Counted from the first letter of the stretch, positions 8,913-17,826 are shown. The stretch is 64,000 nt of DNA from Herbiconiux ginsengi (GCF_900107435.1 NZ_FNPZ01000003.1:1-64000); one strand, 5' to 3'. Made by a program: numbers and translations. Notes: generated by a model not told the origin, from the letters alone.

Positions 8913-9350
8913 ATGACCACCATGATGTTCGTCAACCTGCCGGTGACCGACCTGGAGCGCGCGAAGGCGTTCTACACGGCCCTCGGATTCACCATCAATC
9001 CGAAGTTCACCGATCACAACGCGGCCTGCGTGGTGGTCGAGCCCGACCACAGCGCATTCATGATCCTCACGCGCGAGTTCTTCCAGACCTTCAGCGAGCG
9101 CCCGATCGGCGACCCGGCGAAGGACGTCTCGGTGGCCACCGCGATCTTCCTCGACAGCCGCGATGACGTCGACACCGCCGTGGCCGGTGGCCTCGCAGCG
9201 GGCGGCACGGAGGCGCAGGCGGCATCCGACTACGGCTTCATGTATCAGCGTCAGCTCACCGACCCCGACGGCAACATCCTCGAGTTCGGCTGGATGGACC
9301 CGTACGCCGCCGAGCACGGCCCCGAGGCCTACGCTGCTCAGCAGAGCTGA
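8913..9350 (+). CDS. VOC (glyoxalase/bleomycin-resistance fold) family protein
   Basis: Cytoplasmic protein of 145 residues with the vicinal oxygen chelate fold. It opens with MFVNLPVTDLERAKAFYTALGF and closes with TDPDGNILEFGWMDP, the standard paired beta-alpha-beta-beta-beta modules. GAGGGAGA precedes ATG 8913. It lies 11 bp before an HxlR regulator and shares its promoter. This subgroup is often annotated as extradiol dioxygenase-like or glyoxalase-like without a known substrate, and I cannot assign one. Confidence 0.85.
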   Translation: MTTMMFVNLPVTDLERAKAFYTALGFTINPKFTDHNAACVVVEPDHSAFMILTREFFQTFSERPIGDPAKDVSVATAIFLDSRDDVDTAVAGGLAAGGTEAQAASDYGFMYQRQLTDPDGNILEFGWMDPYAAEHGPEAYAAQQS

Positions 9351-9361
9351 GGCCGTCGCCC

Positions 9362-10009
9362 GTGGCTGCACGCGACTACGGGCAGTACTCCGGCATCTCC
9401 CGGGCCGTGGAGCTCGTGGGCGAGCGCTGGGCGCTGCTCATCATCCGCGACCTGCTCGTGGGGCCGCGCCGCTACGGTGAGCTCGCCGCGGGGCTGCCCC
9501 GCATCCCGAGCAACATCCTCGCGGCGCGGCTCAAGGAGCTGCAGGCGGCCGGCGTCATCCGCCGGGCGCCGCGGTCGCGGGTCATCGTCTACGAGCTGAC
9601 ACCGTACGGGCGGGAGCTGGAACCCGTCGTGCTCGCTCTCGGGGCGTGGGGGTTCAAGGCTCTCGACGATCCTCGGGAGGAGCAGATCATCACGCCCGAT
9701 TCGATGACGATGGATCTGCGCACCGCCTTCCGGCCCCAGGTGGCCCTCGAGCTGCCCGCGACCGCCTACGCGGCGCGCCTGGGCGCTGCCGAGCTCCTCA
9801 TCCGCGTCGACGGCTCGTCGCTGGACGTGCGGCGCGGCGACGGGCAGGTCGATCTCGCCTTCGCCTTCGAAGAGGGCGCGGGCATCCGTCGCCTGATCTC
9901 CGGCGAACTCGCCGCCGAGTGCGCGATCGCGACCGGAGTCGTCGAGGTGCTGCGCGGACGCGGGGATCTCCTCAATCGCTTCGCCGACACCTTCCACCTC
10001 GCGGCCTGA
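9362..10009 (+). CDS. HxlR family winged-helix regulator with C-terminal sterol-carrier-like domain
   Basis: Regulator of 215 residues. The first 100 residues are a HxlR winged helix (VELVGERWALLIIRDLLVGPRRYGEL, then LAARLKELQAAGVIRR). The rest resembles the small SCP2-like domain found in many actinobacterial HxlR proteins. GTG 9362 lies 11 bp after the VOC gene. It probably controls the VOC gene and itself at the palindrome at 8854-8870. Ligand unknown. Confidence 0.85.
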   Translation: MAARDYGQYSGISRAVELVGERWALLIIRDLLVGPRRYGELAAGLPRIPSNILAARLKELQAAGVIRRAPRSRVIVYELTPYGRELEPVVLALGAWGFKALDDPREEQIITPDSMTMDLRTAFRPQVALELPATAYAARLGAAELLIRVDGSSLDVRRGDGQVDLAFAFEEGAGIRRLISGELAAECAIATGVVEVLRGRGDLLNRFADTFHLAA

Positions 10010-10020
10010 TCATTCGCTCC

Positions 10021-10043
10021 GGTCGCGGAAGCCTTCCGCGACC
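10021..10043 (+). terminator. Perfect GC hairpin after the HxlR gene
   Basis: GGTCGCGGAA and TTCCGCGACC form a perfect 10-bp stem with a three-base loop, 11 bp after the HxlR stop. There is no T-run after it, so termination efficiency is uncertain. Confidence 0.5.
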
Positions 10044-10203
10044 AGGTCGCGGACAAGATCGTCGTCGACATCGGGGCGGCCGTCCGTTCGCATGCCTACG
10101 CTCCCACCGTTCGTGCCGATCATCCCGTTGTCGCCGCCACCAACGCCGCCGGCTGAGGGTGCCGCACCGAGCGCCGACATCGCGATCGTCCCGCGTGGGA
10201 CGG

Positions 10204-10219
10204 GACCTGAGTCTATGGT
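10204..10219 (+). promoter_or_regulatory. Copy 1 of shared GRCC..RGTCTATG motif
   Basis: GACCTGAGTCTATGG ahead of the small membrane-protein gene. It contains a possible -10 box, TATGGT (10214-10219). The inverted CCATAGA at 10236-10242 pairs with TCTATGG at 10212-10218. Similar sequences precede the genes at 11271, 14332 and 19574. Confidence 0.45.
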
Positions 10220-10270
10220 GCAGCGCATTCCGGACCCATAGATTCGTCCTCGACCAGTCCAGGGAAAGTG

Positions 10271-10663
10271 ATGAAGCCCATGTCGAAATCAGCCGCCCCC
10301 GCGGAGTCCGATCGTGGTCGCTCCGCGGCCACGTACCGGGCCCTGCTCCTTGCCTCCGTCTTTTTCGTCGCAGCGCTTCTCCTCACTCTGCTTCTGGGCG
10401 AGCCATTGGACGCGCGCGTCCTCATCCTCTACGCAGGAGCGGGCCTGTTCGTCGGTGGCCTGGTGACGGCGGTCAGCGAACGGCGACCTGCAAGGGGTGA
10501 CACGTCCGCCGGTCATCTTCGAGCGCAACCGACGCGGGAGCAGCTGGAGCGTCGACGCCTGATCGTCTTCGCTGTCGCCGCGATTCTCGCTCCGATCTGG
10601 AGCCTGACCGGGCGAGGGGCCACCGTGCGACGGATCGCGCATCTCGATCAGCCGTCGACATGA
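10271..10663 (+). CDS. Small membrane protein of unknown function
   Basis: Protein of 130 residues with three hydrophobic segments (about residues 20-42, 50-70 and 98-113) and a charged loop between the second and third. I recognise no family. ATG 10271 is favoured over GTG 10268 and ATG 10280 because GGGA sits five bases before it. Its stop overlaps the start of the next gene by four bases (ATGA), so the two form an operon. A motif shared with neighbouring envelope genes lies upstream. Confidence 0.65.
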   Translation: MKPMSKSAAPAESDRGRSAATYRALLLASVFFVAALLLTLLLGEPLDARVLILYAGAGLFVGGLVTAVSERRPARGDTSAGHLRAQPTREQLERRRLIVFAVAAILAPIWSLTGRGATVRRIAHLDQPST

Positions 10664-11232
10664 GCGACGCGGATTCGAGGCCTGCGCGGACGCTGCTGAT
10701 GGAACGGTTCGCAACGATGTACCGGGCACGACATTTCGACACCGATCCATTCGATCTCGAAGGCGGCTATTTGCAGACGACCCTCTCCGACGAGGCGCGT
10801 ATGCCGTTGCGGTATTTCGTGGAGTACAACAACGCCTGGTGGTTTGAGATCGTGACCGCGGTCGAGGTGCCCGTCGCCGCCTACGATCCGGCCAGTCACT
10901 CCGGCTTCATCGTTCTCGAGATCTCCTACGGCGACGATGTTCTTCGCGCGGCCCAACACGTGCACTTCGCCGGGAAGAAGATCGCTCGAATCCGTACGTA
11001 TGCGTCATCGGCGTTCTTCGCCGGGTCGAACCCCCTGGTGCGGCTTGACCGGATCGGGAACTCCATCTGGCTCGAGACCGGCTACGACCTCACCGCATCG
11101 ACCGCCGCCGCCCGACGATTCGTGGACAGCCCGACGGGCCGTCGATTCGCTCTGGCGGAACCGACGGCGGCGGCGATCGCGCAGATCACAGCGAATGTGA
11201 CCGCGCTCGAACGACGGCTCGGCACGGCCTAG
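10660..11232 (+). CDS. Hypothetical protein, 190 residues
   Basis: Soluble protein with no signal peptide and no recognised motif. The sequence is of mixed alpha/beta character with aromatic-rich stretches (RYFVEYNNAWWFEI) and an alanine-rich C-terminal helix. Codon use is like its neighbours, and the ATGA overlap with the upstream membrane-protein gene supports it being real and co-translated. The stop codon forms part of the inverted repeat at 11230-11243 that belongs to the next promoter. Confidence 0.65.
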   Translation: MSDADSRPARTLLMERFATMYRARHFDTDPFDLEGGYLQTTLSDEARMPLRYFVEYNNAWWFEIVTAVEVPVAAYDPASHSGFIVLEISYGDDVLRAAQHVHFAGKKIARIRTYASSAFFAGSNPLVRLDRIGNSIWLETGYDLTASTAAARRFVDSPTGRRFALAEPTAAAIAQITANVTALERRLGTA

Positions 11233-11247
11233 ACCCAGGTCTATGTC
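11230..11247 (+). promoter_or_regulatory. Copy 2 of shared GRCC..RGTCTATG motif
   Basis: TAGACC-CA-GGTCTA is a near-perfect palindrome at 11230-11243, followed by TGTCC. It lies 28 bp before the serine-hydrolase start. Confidence 0.5.
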
Positions 11248-11270
11248 CATCGACCCCGCCGTACTGCACG

Positions 11271-12545
11271 ATGGTGATCATGCTCAAGAAAACGGTCCTC
11301 GCTGTCATCGCGCTCGGGACGCTGCTGTCGGTGAGCGCCTGCACATCCGGTTCGGCGACGTCCGGCTCGTCCAATCCCGCGACGGCCGCGCCGGCAACAG
11401 CCGAACCCGACTACGCGTCGGCGCTGCAGGATCGGATCGCCGAAGCGATGGAGAAGAACGCGATCCCCGGAGCTGTCGCTCTCGTGCTGTCGCCGTCGCG
11501 CGGTGATTGGTCGTCCACCTTCGGAACCGCCGAGCTGGGCAGCGATGTGCCGATGTCTCTGGACGACTACCTCCGCATCGGCAGCAACACCAAGACCATG
11601 ACCTCGACCGTCATCCTGCAGCTCGTCGAGGAGGGCAAGCTCTCCCTCGAAGACCCGATCTCGAGGTTCCGCCCCGACGTTCCGGATGGGGAGAACATCA
11701 CTATCGCGAATCTCTCCGAGATGCGCAGCGGGCTCTACAGCTACACCTTCGACCCCCAGTTCAATGCCACCCTCGACGCCGAGCCGCAGAAGGCCTGGAC
11801 CCCGGATGAGCTGCTCTCCATCGCCTTTTCCCACCCCGCGAATTCGGCTCCCGGAGTGACGTTCGACTACAGCAACACCAACATCGTGCTCCTCGGGGTC
11901 GTGATCGAACAACTGACGGGTATGTCGGCATCCGAGGCTTTCGAGAAGCGGATCTTCGCGCCGCTCGGGCTGGAGCACACCGCGCTGCCGGCCAACACCG
12001 ACTCGTCGATTCCCGAGAACCACCCGCAGGGCTATCAGTTCGGCACCAACGTGCAGACAATCGATTCCTACGCGGTGCCCGCCGCTGAACTGCCCAGCGC
12101 ACTCGACGGAACCCTGAAGCCTCTCGATCAGACGAACGCCAATCCCTCGTGGGCTTGGACCGCTGGTGCGGCCATCTCTACCCCCGACGATCTCGCGACA
12201 TACGTGAAGGCGCTCGTGGGCGGTGGCCTCCTCGACGACACGACCCAGAAGCTGCGGCTGGACAGCATCCAGCCCATGGTCGCCGGAGGCTCGCCCGACG
12301 TCGGATACGGGCTCGGCATCGCTCAGTTCGCCCCGGGCATTCTCGGGCACGACGGTCAGCTGCCCGGGTACTCCACATTCATGGTCTACAACGTGAACAC
12401 CGGCGACACGCTCATCATCGGATGCAACCTGTCTGCGTCGCCGGTCGATGGTGAGAACGCAGCGGTCGTGGTGGCAAAGTCCGTGATCGCCACGCTTTAC
12501 GGTGCGGGTGACGTGCCCGGCGACCCGGCGGCGCCCGCGTCCTGA
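11271..12545 (+). CDS. Beta-lactamase-family serine hydrolase lipoprotein (A)
   Basis: Exported class C beta-lactamase/DD-carboxypeptidase-like protein of 424 residues, lipobox SVSAC with Cys24. The catalytic SxxK is SNTK in RIGSNTKTM, the second motif is YSN in FDYSNTNIVLLG, and the third is HDG in LGHDGQLPGYS, so all three active-site boxes are present. Such proteins usually act on D-Ala-D-Ala peptides or small esters rather than giving drug resistance. ATG 11271 has no clear ribosome site; ATG 11280 is an alternative. A paralogue lies at 15966. A decayed histidine-kinase fragment follows downstream. Confidence 0.85.
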   Translation: MVIMLKKTVLAVIALGTLLSVSACTSGSATSGSSNPATAAPATAEPDYASALQDRIAEAMEKNAIPGAVALVLSPSRGDWSSTFGTAELGSDVPMSLDDYLRIGSNTKTMTSTVILQLVEEGKLSLEDPISRFRPDVPDGENITIANLSEMRSGLYSYTFDPQFNATLDAEPQKAWTPDELLSIAFSHPANSAPGVTFDYSNTNIVLLGVVIEQLTGMSASEAFEKRIFAPLGLEHTALPANTDSSIPENHPQGYQFGTNVQTIDSYAVPAAELPSALDGTLKPLDQTNANPSWAWTAGAAISTPDDLATYVKALVGGGLLDDTTQKLRLDSIQPMVAGGSPDVGYGLGIAQFAPGILGHDGQLPGYSTFMVYNVNTGDTLIIGCNLSASPVDGENAAVVVAKSVIATLYGAGDVPGDPAAPAS

Positions 12546-13085
12546 CGACCGTACCCCCGCGATCGGGAACGCACGTTGTCAGGGCGGCGGAGCCACCTGG
12601 CAGACGTCCCGCCTGGTCCACTCGATGTGCCGGCGGTACGACGAGGATCGCACCAGATCAGGCTTGTCCAAGGCAGAATCTGCCGGGGTGCTGGCCCGGA
12701 TGCGGCTCGTCGCGGGCCGCGAGCGGTGTATTCGGAGGACGCGGCCGAATTCGTCGACGAACGCGGAGGCTCGGCGACCGGACGTCGGGTGGTTCCGCGT
12801 CTGGCAAGGACCTCCTCGACCGGCTCGCATTCCGGCCATCCTCGAGAGCGACGTCGATGACCGCGCTCGCCCCTGCGACGACACAGACCGCCTACCTCAT
12901 CGTGGCGGAGGCTCTTACCAACGCGGTCGAGCGCTCCGGCACATCATCCGCCTTCGGATGATTCAATCCACCCGAGGTTCCACGACGCGCGGCGATCGTC
13001 GATGACGGTCACAGGAGCCTCGCTCGACGAAGAGCGAGGATTGCGAACATCCGCGCCTGATGTGCCGAGACTGTTCACTGCCTGG
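12546..13085. other. 540-bp gap with a decayed gene fragment
   Basis: No intact gene is convincing here. The frames that are open have atypical composition. The only recognisable content is the histidine-kinase remnant at 12691-12945. Confidence 0.6.
12691..12945 (+). pseudogene. Fossil of a NarL-system histidine kinase
   Basis: Three pieces in two frames match the kinase encoded at 17814-19574. The piece ending RMRLVAGRER matches its SRLRLVETADRER. DLLDRLA (12809-12829) and, one frame over, PAILESDVDD (from 12832) match DLVDRLAIPATLEADVDD. LAPATTQTAYLIVAEALTN (from 12866) matches LAPATTHTAYLIIAEALTN. About 145 bp that would hold the phosphoacceptor histidine are missing, and the frame changes twice. 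It is therefore a dead paralogue. It is on the plus strand, opposite to the living copy. Confidence 0.8.
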
Positions 13086-14123
13086 TTACCGCCAACCCAG
13101 CTCCGGAGCGACATATCGCAGGATCGACTCGATCACGTGGGCGTTGTACGCAACGCCCAATTGGTTCGGCACGGTGAGCAGCAGCGTGTCGGCCTCGGCG
13201 ATCGCCTCGTCTTCGGCGAGCTGCTTCACGAGGCGCTCCGGCTCGGCGGCATAGCTCCGGCCGAAGATCGCTCGCATGTTGGCGTCGATGTTGCCGATCT
13301 GGTCTTCGCCGTCGTCGCCGCCACCGAAATAGGCGCGGTCCTGGTCGGTGGTGATCGCGAAGATGCTGCGACTCACCGAGACGCGCGGCTCGAAGCGGTG
13401 ACCGGCGGATGCCCACGCCTCGCGGAACTCGCGGATCTGCTTCGCCTGCTGCACGTGGAACGGCTCGCCCGTCTCATCCATCTTCAGAGTCGAGGACTGC
13501 AGGTTCATGCCCAATTCGGCGGCCCAGCGCGCCGTCGCGTTCGACGCGGCGCCCCACCAGATGCGCTCGCGCAGGCCCTCCGAATACGGCTCGATCCGCA
13601 GCAGCCCAGGAGGGTTCGGGAACATGGGCCGTGGGTTCGGCTGCGCGAAGCCCTCGCCCTTCAGCAATTCCAGGAAGACCCGGGTGTGCTCGCGCGCGAG
13701 GTCGGCGTCATCCTGACCCTCACCGGGGCGATAGCCGAAGTAGCGCCAGCCCTCGATCACCTGCTCGGGTGACCCTCGGCTGATGCCGAGCTGCAACCGG
13801 CCACCGGAGATCAGATCCGCGGCGCCGGCGTCTTCGGCCATGTAGAACGGGTTCTCGTAGCGCATGTCGATGACGCCGGTGCCGATCTCGATGGTCGAGG
13901 TGCGTGCGCCGACGGCGGCGAGCAGCGGGAAGGGCGATCCGAGCTGGCGGGCGAAGTGGTGCACCCGGAAATATGCGCCGTCGGCACCCAGTTCTTCGGC
14001 CGCGACCGCGAGATCGATCGACTGTAGCAGCGTGTCGGATGCGCTGCGGGTCTTCGACTGAGGAGACGGCGTCCAGTGCCCGAAGGAGAGGAAGCCGATG
14101 TTCTTGCGATTCGATGCGGTCAC
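13086..14123 (-). CDS. LLM-class flavin-dependent oxidoreductase
   Basis: Luciferase-like monooxygenase of about 345 residues that uses reduced flavin. Diagnostic stretches are IGFLSFGHW at the N-terminus, GADGAYFRVHHFARQLGSPFPLL, IEIGTGVIDMRYENPFYMAED and LISGGRLQLGISRGSPEQVI. Its substrate is unknown. I chose GTG 14123, which gives the usual short N-terminus before the first strand; ATG 14180 would add 19 residues without a ribosome site. It is transcribed divergently from the carboxypeptidase gene at 14332. Confidence 0.87.
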   Translation of the reverse strand: MTASNRKNIGFLSFGHWTPSPQSKTRSASDTLLQSIDLAVAAEELGADGAYFRVHHFARQLGSPFPLLAAVGARTSTIEIGTGVIDMRYENPFYMAEDAGAADLISGGRLQLGISRGSPEQVIEGWRYFGYRPGEGQDDADLAREHTRVFLELLKGEGFAQPNPRPMFPNPPGLLRIEPYSEGLRERIWWGAASNATARWAAELGMNLQSSTLKMDETGEPFHVQQAKQIREFREAWASAGHRFEPRVSVSRSIFAITTDQDRAYFGGGDDGEDQIGNIDANMRAIFGRSYAAEPERLVKQLAEDEAIAEADTLLLTVPNQLGVAYNAHVIESILRYVAPELGWR

Positions 14124-14194
14124 AGCTTCTGCAACACCGCGGAAACGAGGTGCATTCCTTGCCGGGCCCGACGCCGTCATCGACGGCAACACGC

Positions 14195-14206
14195 GACCTA
14201 GGTCTG
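14195..14206 (+). promoter_or_regulatory. Copy 3 of shared GRCC..RGTCTATG motif
   Basis: GACCTAGGTC is a perfect palindrome (14195-14204), followed by TG. It lies in the intergenic region ahead of the carboxypeptidase gene. Confidence 0.4.
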
Positions 14207-14331
14207 TTCCGCGCCCGCCTGCGATCTGCGACGATCTGGATGCAGGAGTCGGTCGACCGTTCCTACCAGGTCGAGGATCGGGGTCGATCGCACAGGCCCG
14301 ATTGCACGGGGACAATCGAAGGAGACAGAAG

Positions 14332-15924
14332 ATGCTGACCGGGAGAACGTTCGCACTCGTCGGCGTGGCCGCGATCGCCGCGCTGGGCCTCGCCGCGTGC
14401 ACGGCCCAACCCCAATCGACACCCGCAGCATCGAGCAGCGCCTTCACCGACGTCCCGGGCCTCGACCAGACGGCCCTCGACGTGATGAACCAGCCGGCCT
14501 ACGCCAACGGACAGTGGGCCATCTCGGTGCAGGACATCGACACCGGGGAACAGATCGTCTCACTCAACGCCGACACCTTCTACGAGCCCGGCTCCATCGT
14601 GAAGACCTACAGCATCGGCGCTGCCTGGCAGCAGTTCGGGCCGGATTCGACCGTGGTCACGCCCGTGAAGAGCACAGGCCAGGTGATCGACGGCACCCTC
14701 ACTGGAGACCTCGTGCTGGTGGGCCAGGGCGACCTGACCATGGGCGGGCGCACCAAGCCCGACGGCACCGTGGACTTCACGAACCTCGACCACAACGACG
14801 CGAACGGCGTTCCCGGCGCCACCCTCACCACCGAAGACCCGCTCACCGGATTGAACGATCTGGCGGCACAGGTCAAAGCCTCCGGCATCACCACGGTGTC
14901 GGGCGACGTCATCGTCGACGATCGACTGTGGGACCCGGCGGAGCTGGTCGGCGAGCCGATCACACCGATCATCATCAACCAGAACGTGATCGACCTCACG
15001 ACCACGCCGGGCGCCGTCGGCGAACCCTCCACGACGGCGATGAGCCCCCAGGTCGCGCCATGGACCGTCGACAACCGAGTGACGACGGTCGCGGCCGGCG
15101 AGCGGACGGGCATCCAAGCCACCTCCACCGACCAGAAGACGATCGTGCTGACCGGGCAGATCGCAGCCGACGCGGGCCCGACCGTGAGCGTCTTCGCGTT
15201 CGATGACCCGGCAACCTTCGCGCGCACGGCCTTCATCGAGGCCCTCGGGCGGGCCGGTGTCACCGTGACGGCCGACCCGGTCGCAACCAACCCCGAGGGC
15301 GCCCTGCCCGACACGGCTGCGGTCTCCGCCTTGCCCGCGGTGGCCGAGCTCACCAGCCTCCCGTTCCTGGAAGAGGCCACGTACACGATGAAGATCAGCT
15401 ACAACCGGGGCGCACAGACGTTCATCTGCCGGCTCGCCGTCGCCTCGGGAAGCACCGACTGCGACGACGGCCTCGGCCAGGCGGGCGAGGTCTGGTCGAA
15501 GGCCGGACTCGACACCACGCAGGCCGTGCTCATCGACGGCTCCGGGCTGCCGGGCAACGTCATCACCGCGAACAGTGAGGTGCAGCTGCAGAGCATCATG
15601 GCGAAGCGGCCCGACGCCGAGGAATGGCGCTCGACCCTCCCCGGTCTCGGCGTCGACGGCTCCCTCGCGAAGGTGCAGGCGGATACTCCGTCGGCCGGCA
15701 AGGTCGTCGGCAAGACCGGCACGCTGGCCTCGGTGGACGGCTTCAACGACGAGCGCTACTTCCTCCCCGCGAAGGCCTTGGGCGGTTACATCGAGACCGA
15801 AGGCGGCCGCCATTTCGCTTTCACGATCATCGCGACCAACAGCGTCTTCGACGACGTGCAGGGCGTGTTCGCCGCGAACGACGACGTCGGCAAGGTCGCG
15901 GCCTCCATCCAGCAGGCCTACTGA
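14332..15924 (+). CDS. dacB: D-alanyl-D-alanine carboxypeptidase/endopeptidase, PBP4 family (S13)
   Basis: Exported peptidoglycan hydrolase of 530 residues with lipobox GLAAC (Cys23), so it is probably membrane-anchored, which is less usual for this family. Active-site boxes are SIVK in YEPGSIVKTYS, SYN in KISYNRGAQ and KTG in VVGKTGTLASVDG. The long insert between the first two boxes is the S13-specific domain. AAGGAGA precedes ATG 14332; the frame upstream of it is not used. It is followed after 41 bp by a second serine hydrolase. An 84-bp piece of this gene (15387-15470) recurs at 19758-19841. Confidence 0.9.
   Translation: MLTGRTFALVGVAAIAALGLAACTAQPQSTPAASSSAFTDVPGLDQTALDVMNQPAYANGQWAISVQDIDTGEQIVSLNADTFYEPGSIVKTYSIGAAWQQFGPDSTVVTPVKSTGQVIDGTLTGDLVLVGQGDLTMGGRTKPDGTVDFTNLDHNDANGVPGATLTTEDPLTGLNDLAAQVKASGITTVSGDVIVDDRLWDPAELVGEPITPIIINQNVIDLTTTPGAVGEPSTTAMSPQVAPWTVDNRVTTVAAGERTGIQATSTDQKTIVLTGQIAADAGPTVSVFAFDDPATFARTAFIEALGRAGVTVTADPVATNPEGALPDTAAVSALPAVAELTSLPFLEEATYTMKISYNRGAQTFICRLAVASGSTDCDDGLGQAGEVWSKAGLDTTQAVLIDGSGLPGNVITANSEVQLQSIMAKRPDAEEWRSTLPGLGVDGSLAKVQADTPSAGKVVGKTGTLASVDGFNDERYFLPAKALGGYIETEGGRHFAFTIIATNSVFDDVQGVFAANDDVGKVAASIQQAY
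15387..15470 (+). repeat. Copy A of an 84-bp duplicated segment (inside dacB)
   Basis: Covers the SYN active-site box of the carboxypeptidase. It matches 19758-19841 at 80 of 84 positions, and all four differences are silent third-position changes. Confidence 0.9.
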
Positions 15925-15965
15925 CTCGGGCGACCTCACCCGCGCCCCCACCAGAAAGAGACGCC

Positions 15966-17162
15966 ATGACGACACGAACCACGACTCGCGGTCTGCTGGC
16001 GGCGAGCGCCGCCCTCACGCTCGCCCTGACCGGATGCACGGCGTCGGGTGGCGGTGCGACCGCCCCGACCCCGAGTTCGGATTCGGCCTCGCTCGCGAGC
16101 TCCCTCGACCTCGCTCTCGCCGAGCTGGTCGCCATGCCCGGGGGTCCTCCCGGCGCGATCTCCCTCGTGCAGGTCGGCGACGACCTCACGGTGCACACCG
16201 CAGGCGTCGCCGAGGTGGGCAGTTCGACGCCCCCGGCGCCCGACGACTTCATGCGCATCGCCTCCGTGGCGAAGGCATTCAGCGGTGCCACGGCGCTCGC
16301 GCTGGTCGACGAGGGCACGCTGTCGCTCGACGACACCATCGGCGAACTCCTCCCCGATCTGCCGCAGGCCTGGGCCGACGTGACTCTACGCCAACTGCTC
16401 GACCACACCAGCGGGTTGCCCGACTTCACGAAGAGCCCGTCGCTCGCCGAAGCCGCCGGCGCCTCGCTCGACGTGGCTCCGGCACCTGACCAGTTGCTGA
16501 CCTTCGCGGCCGACGAGCCGTTGAACTTCCCTCCGGGCAGTGAATACCGCTACAGCAACTCCGACAACATCGCCGTGGGCCTGATGATCCAGGCGGCGAC
16601 CGGCAAGCCCTACACGGACTCCCTGCAGTCGCTCGTGCTCGATCCGCTGAAGCTCGACTCCACGAGCCTCCCGGTCGGCACCGAGATGCCCGAGCCGACA
16701 TTCCACGGTTACGACCTGGATCCGCCGGACGCTCCCGTCGACGTGACGACGCTTATCGCTGCGGGCTGGGCCTGGGCATCCGGCGGCGTCGTCTCGACGC
16801 CGTCCGACCTCAACACCTTCATCCGCGGCTATGTCGGGGGTGAGCTGTTCGGCGCCGACACGCAGGCCCTGCAGACCGACCTGTTCATCCCGGGCGGCGA
16901 ATCCGGTCCTCCCGGCCCGGGCGTGAATTCGGCGAGCCTGTCGCTGTTCCGCTACCAGACCCCGTGCGGCACCGTCTACGGCCACACCGGCAACACGCCC
17001 GGCTACACCCAGTTCGCCGTGGCGAGCCCCGACGGCACGCGATCGGCCACGATGTCGATCAACCTCGCCCGCAATCTCGACAGCACGGGTCAGGACCTGG
17101 AGGTGCTGCACGCGCTGCAGAAGGCCGAAGCCGCCGCGGTGTGCCTGGCGCTCGCTAGCTGA
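15966..17162 (+). CDS. Beta-lactamase-family serine hydrolase lipoprotein (B)
   Basis: Exported lipoprotein of 398 residues (lipobox ALTGC, Cys24) of the class C beta-lactamase/DD-peptidase family. Boxes: SVAK in RIASVAKAFSG, YSN in YRYSNSDNIAVG, HTG in YGHTGNTPGYTQ. ATG 15966 follows AGAAAGAGA. It is in tandem with the S13 carboxypeptidase, and its last 8 bp overlap the convergent response-regulator gene. Together with the S13 enzyme and hydrolase A it suggests a small set of envelope peptidases that may be under control of the adjacent two-component system. Confidence 0.87.
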   Translation: MTTRTTTRGLLAASAALTLALTGCTASGGGATAPTPSSDSASLASSLDLALAELVAMPGGPPGAISLVQVGDDLTVHTAGVAEVGSSTPPAPDDFMRIASVAKAFSGATALALVDEGTLSLDDTIGELLPDLPQAWADVTLRQLLDHTSGLPDFTKSPSLAEAAGASLDVAPAPDQLLTFAADEPLNFPPGSEYRYSNSDNIAVGLMIQAATGKPYTDSLQSLVLDPLKLDSTSLPVGTEMPEPTFHGYDLDPPDAPVDVTTLIAAGWAWASGGVVSTPSDLNTFIRGYVGGELFGADTQALQTDLFIPGGESGPPGPGVNSASLSLFRYQTPCGTVYGHTGNTPGYTQFAVASPDGTRSATMSINLARNLDSTGQDLEVLHALQKAEAAAVCLALAS

Positions 17163-17826
17163 CCCGGCCGGTGTCGCTCGCCGCCGAGAGGAAGCGGATG
17201 ACGGCCAGCACCCGCCGGTGGTCGTCCGCATCCACAGGCAAACCGAACGCGTCGTAGATCTTCGAGGTGTGCTGCACCACCGACTTCTCACTCAGGTGCA
17301 GGTGGCTCGCGATTCCCGCGTTGCTCCTCCCCTCCGCCATCAACCCCAGAACCTCGAGCTGGCGGGGTGTGAGCGACCCGACCGCGTCACTCACGCGGCT
17401 CGCCCGAGACACCATCACGGCCACCACCTCGGGATCGAGCGCCGTTCCGCCCTGGGCGACGCGACGCAGGTCGGAGGTGAACGTGGTGACGTCGGCGATG
17501 CGCTGCTTCAGCAAGTACCCGACGCCGCCGGTGTTGGTATCGAGCAGCTCGGTGGCGTAGCGGCGCTGCACGTACTGCGAGAGCACGACCACCGCGATCG
17601 AGGGGTGGGCGCGCCGGATGCGCAGTGCGGCGAGCAGGCCCTCGTCGGTGTGAGTGGGAGGCATCCGGATGTCGGTCACCACGAGGTCAGGCTGGAGCCG
17701 CGGCACCTCCGCCTCGAGTTCGACGGCCGTACCGACCGCGGCGACCACCTCGAATCCATCCGACTCGAGCAGGTGTCGCACGCCTTCGCGCAACAGCACT
17801 TCGTCTTCACCGATCACGACCCGCAT
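17155..17826 (-). CDS. NarL/LuxR-type response regulator
   Basis: Two-component regulator of 223 residues. A receiver domain (residues 1-120, phosphoacceptor aspartate in LVVTDIRMPP, lysine in GYLLKQRIAD) is followed by a LuxR helix-turn-helix (LTPRQLEVLGLMAEGRSNAGIA, SEKSVVQHTSKIY). ATG 17826 lies within the 3' end of the kinase gene, overlapping it by 13 bp, so the two are translationally coupled. The shared motif at 10204, 11230, 14195 and 19649 is a candidate binding site. Confidence 0.92.
   Translation of the reverse strand: MRVVIGEDEVLLREGVRHLLESDGFEVVAAVGTAVELEAEVPRLQPDLVVTDIRMPPTHTDEGLLAALRIRRAHPSIAVVVLSQYVQRRYATELLDTNTGGVGYLLKQRIADVTTFTSDLRRVAQGGTALDPEVVAVMVSRASRVSDAVGSLTPRQLEVLGLMAEGRSNAGIASHLHLSEKSVVQHTSKIYDAFGLPVDADDHRRVLAVIRFLSAASDTGRVS

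Noticed and set aside
10010-10228. Minus-strand frame ending VDDDLVRDLVAEGF, reminiscent of a small antitoxin
   Set aside because: Only the last 20 residues look protein-like, and they coincide with the hairpin after the HxlR gene; no start signal or partner toxin.
12502-13005. Open plus-strand frame of 167 residues after serine hydrolase A
   Set aside because: It crosses the kinase fossil in the wrong frame for most of its length; no ribosome site.
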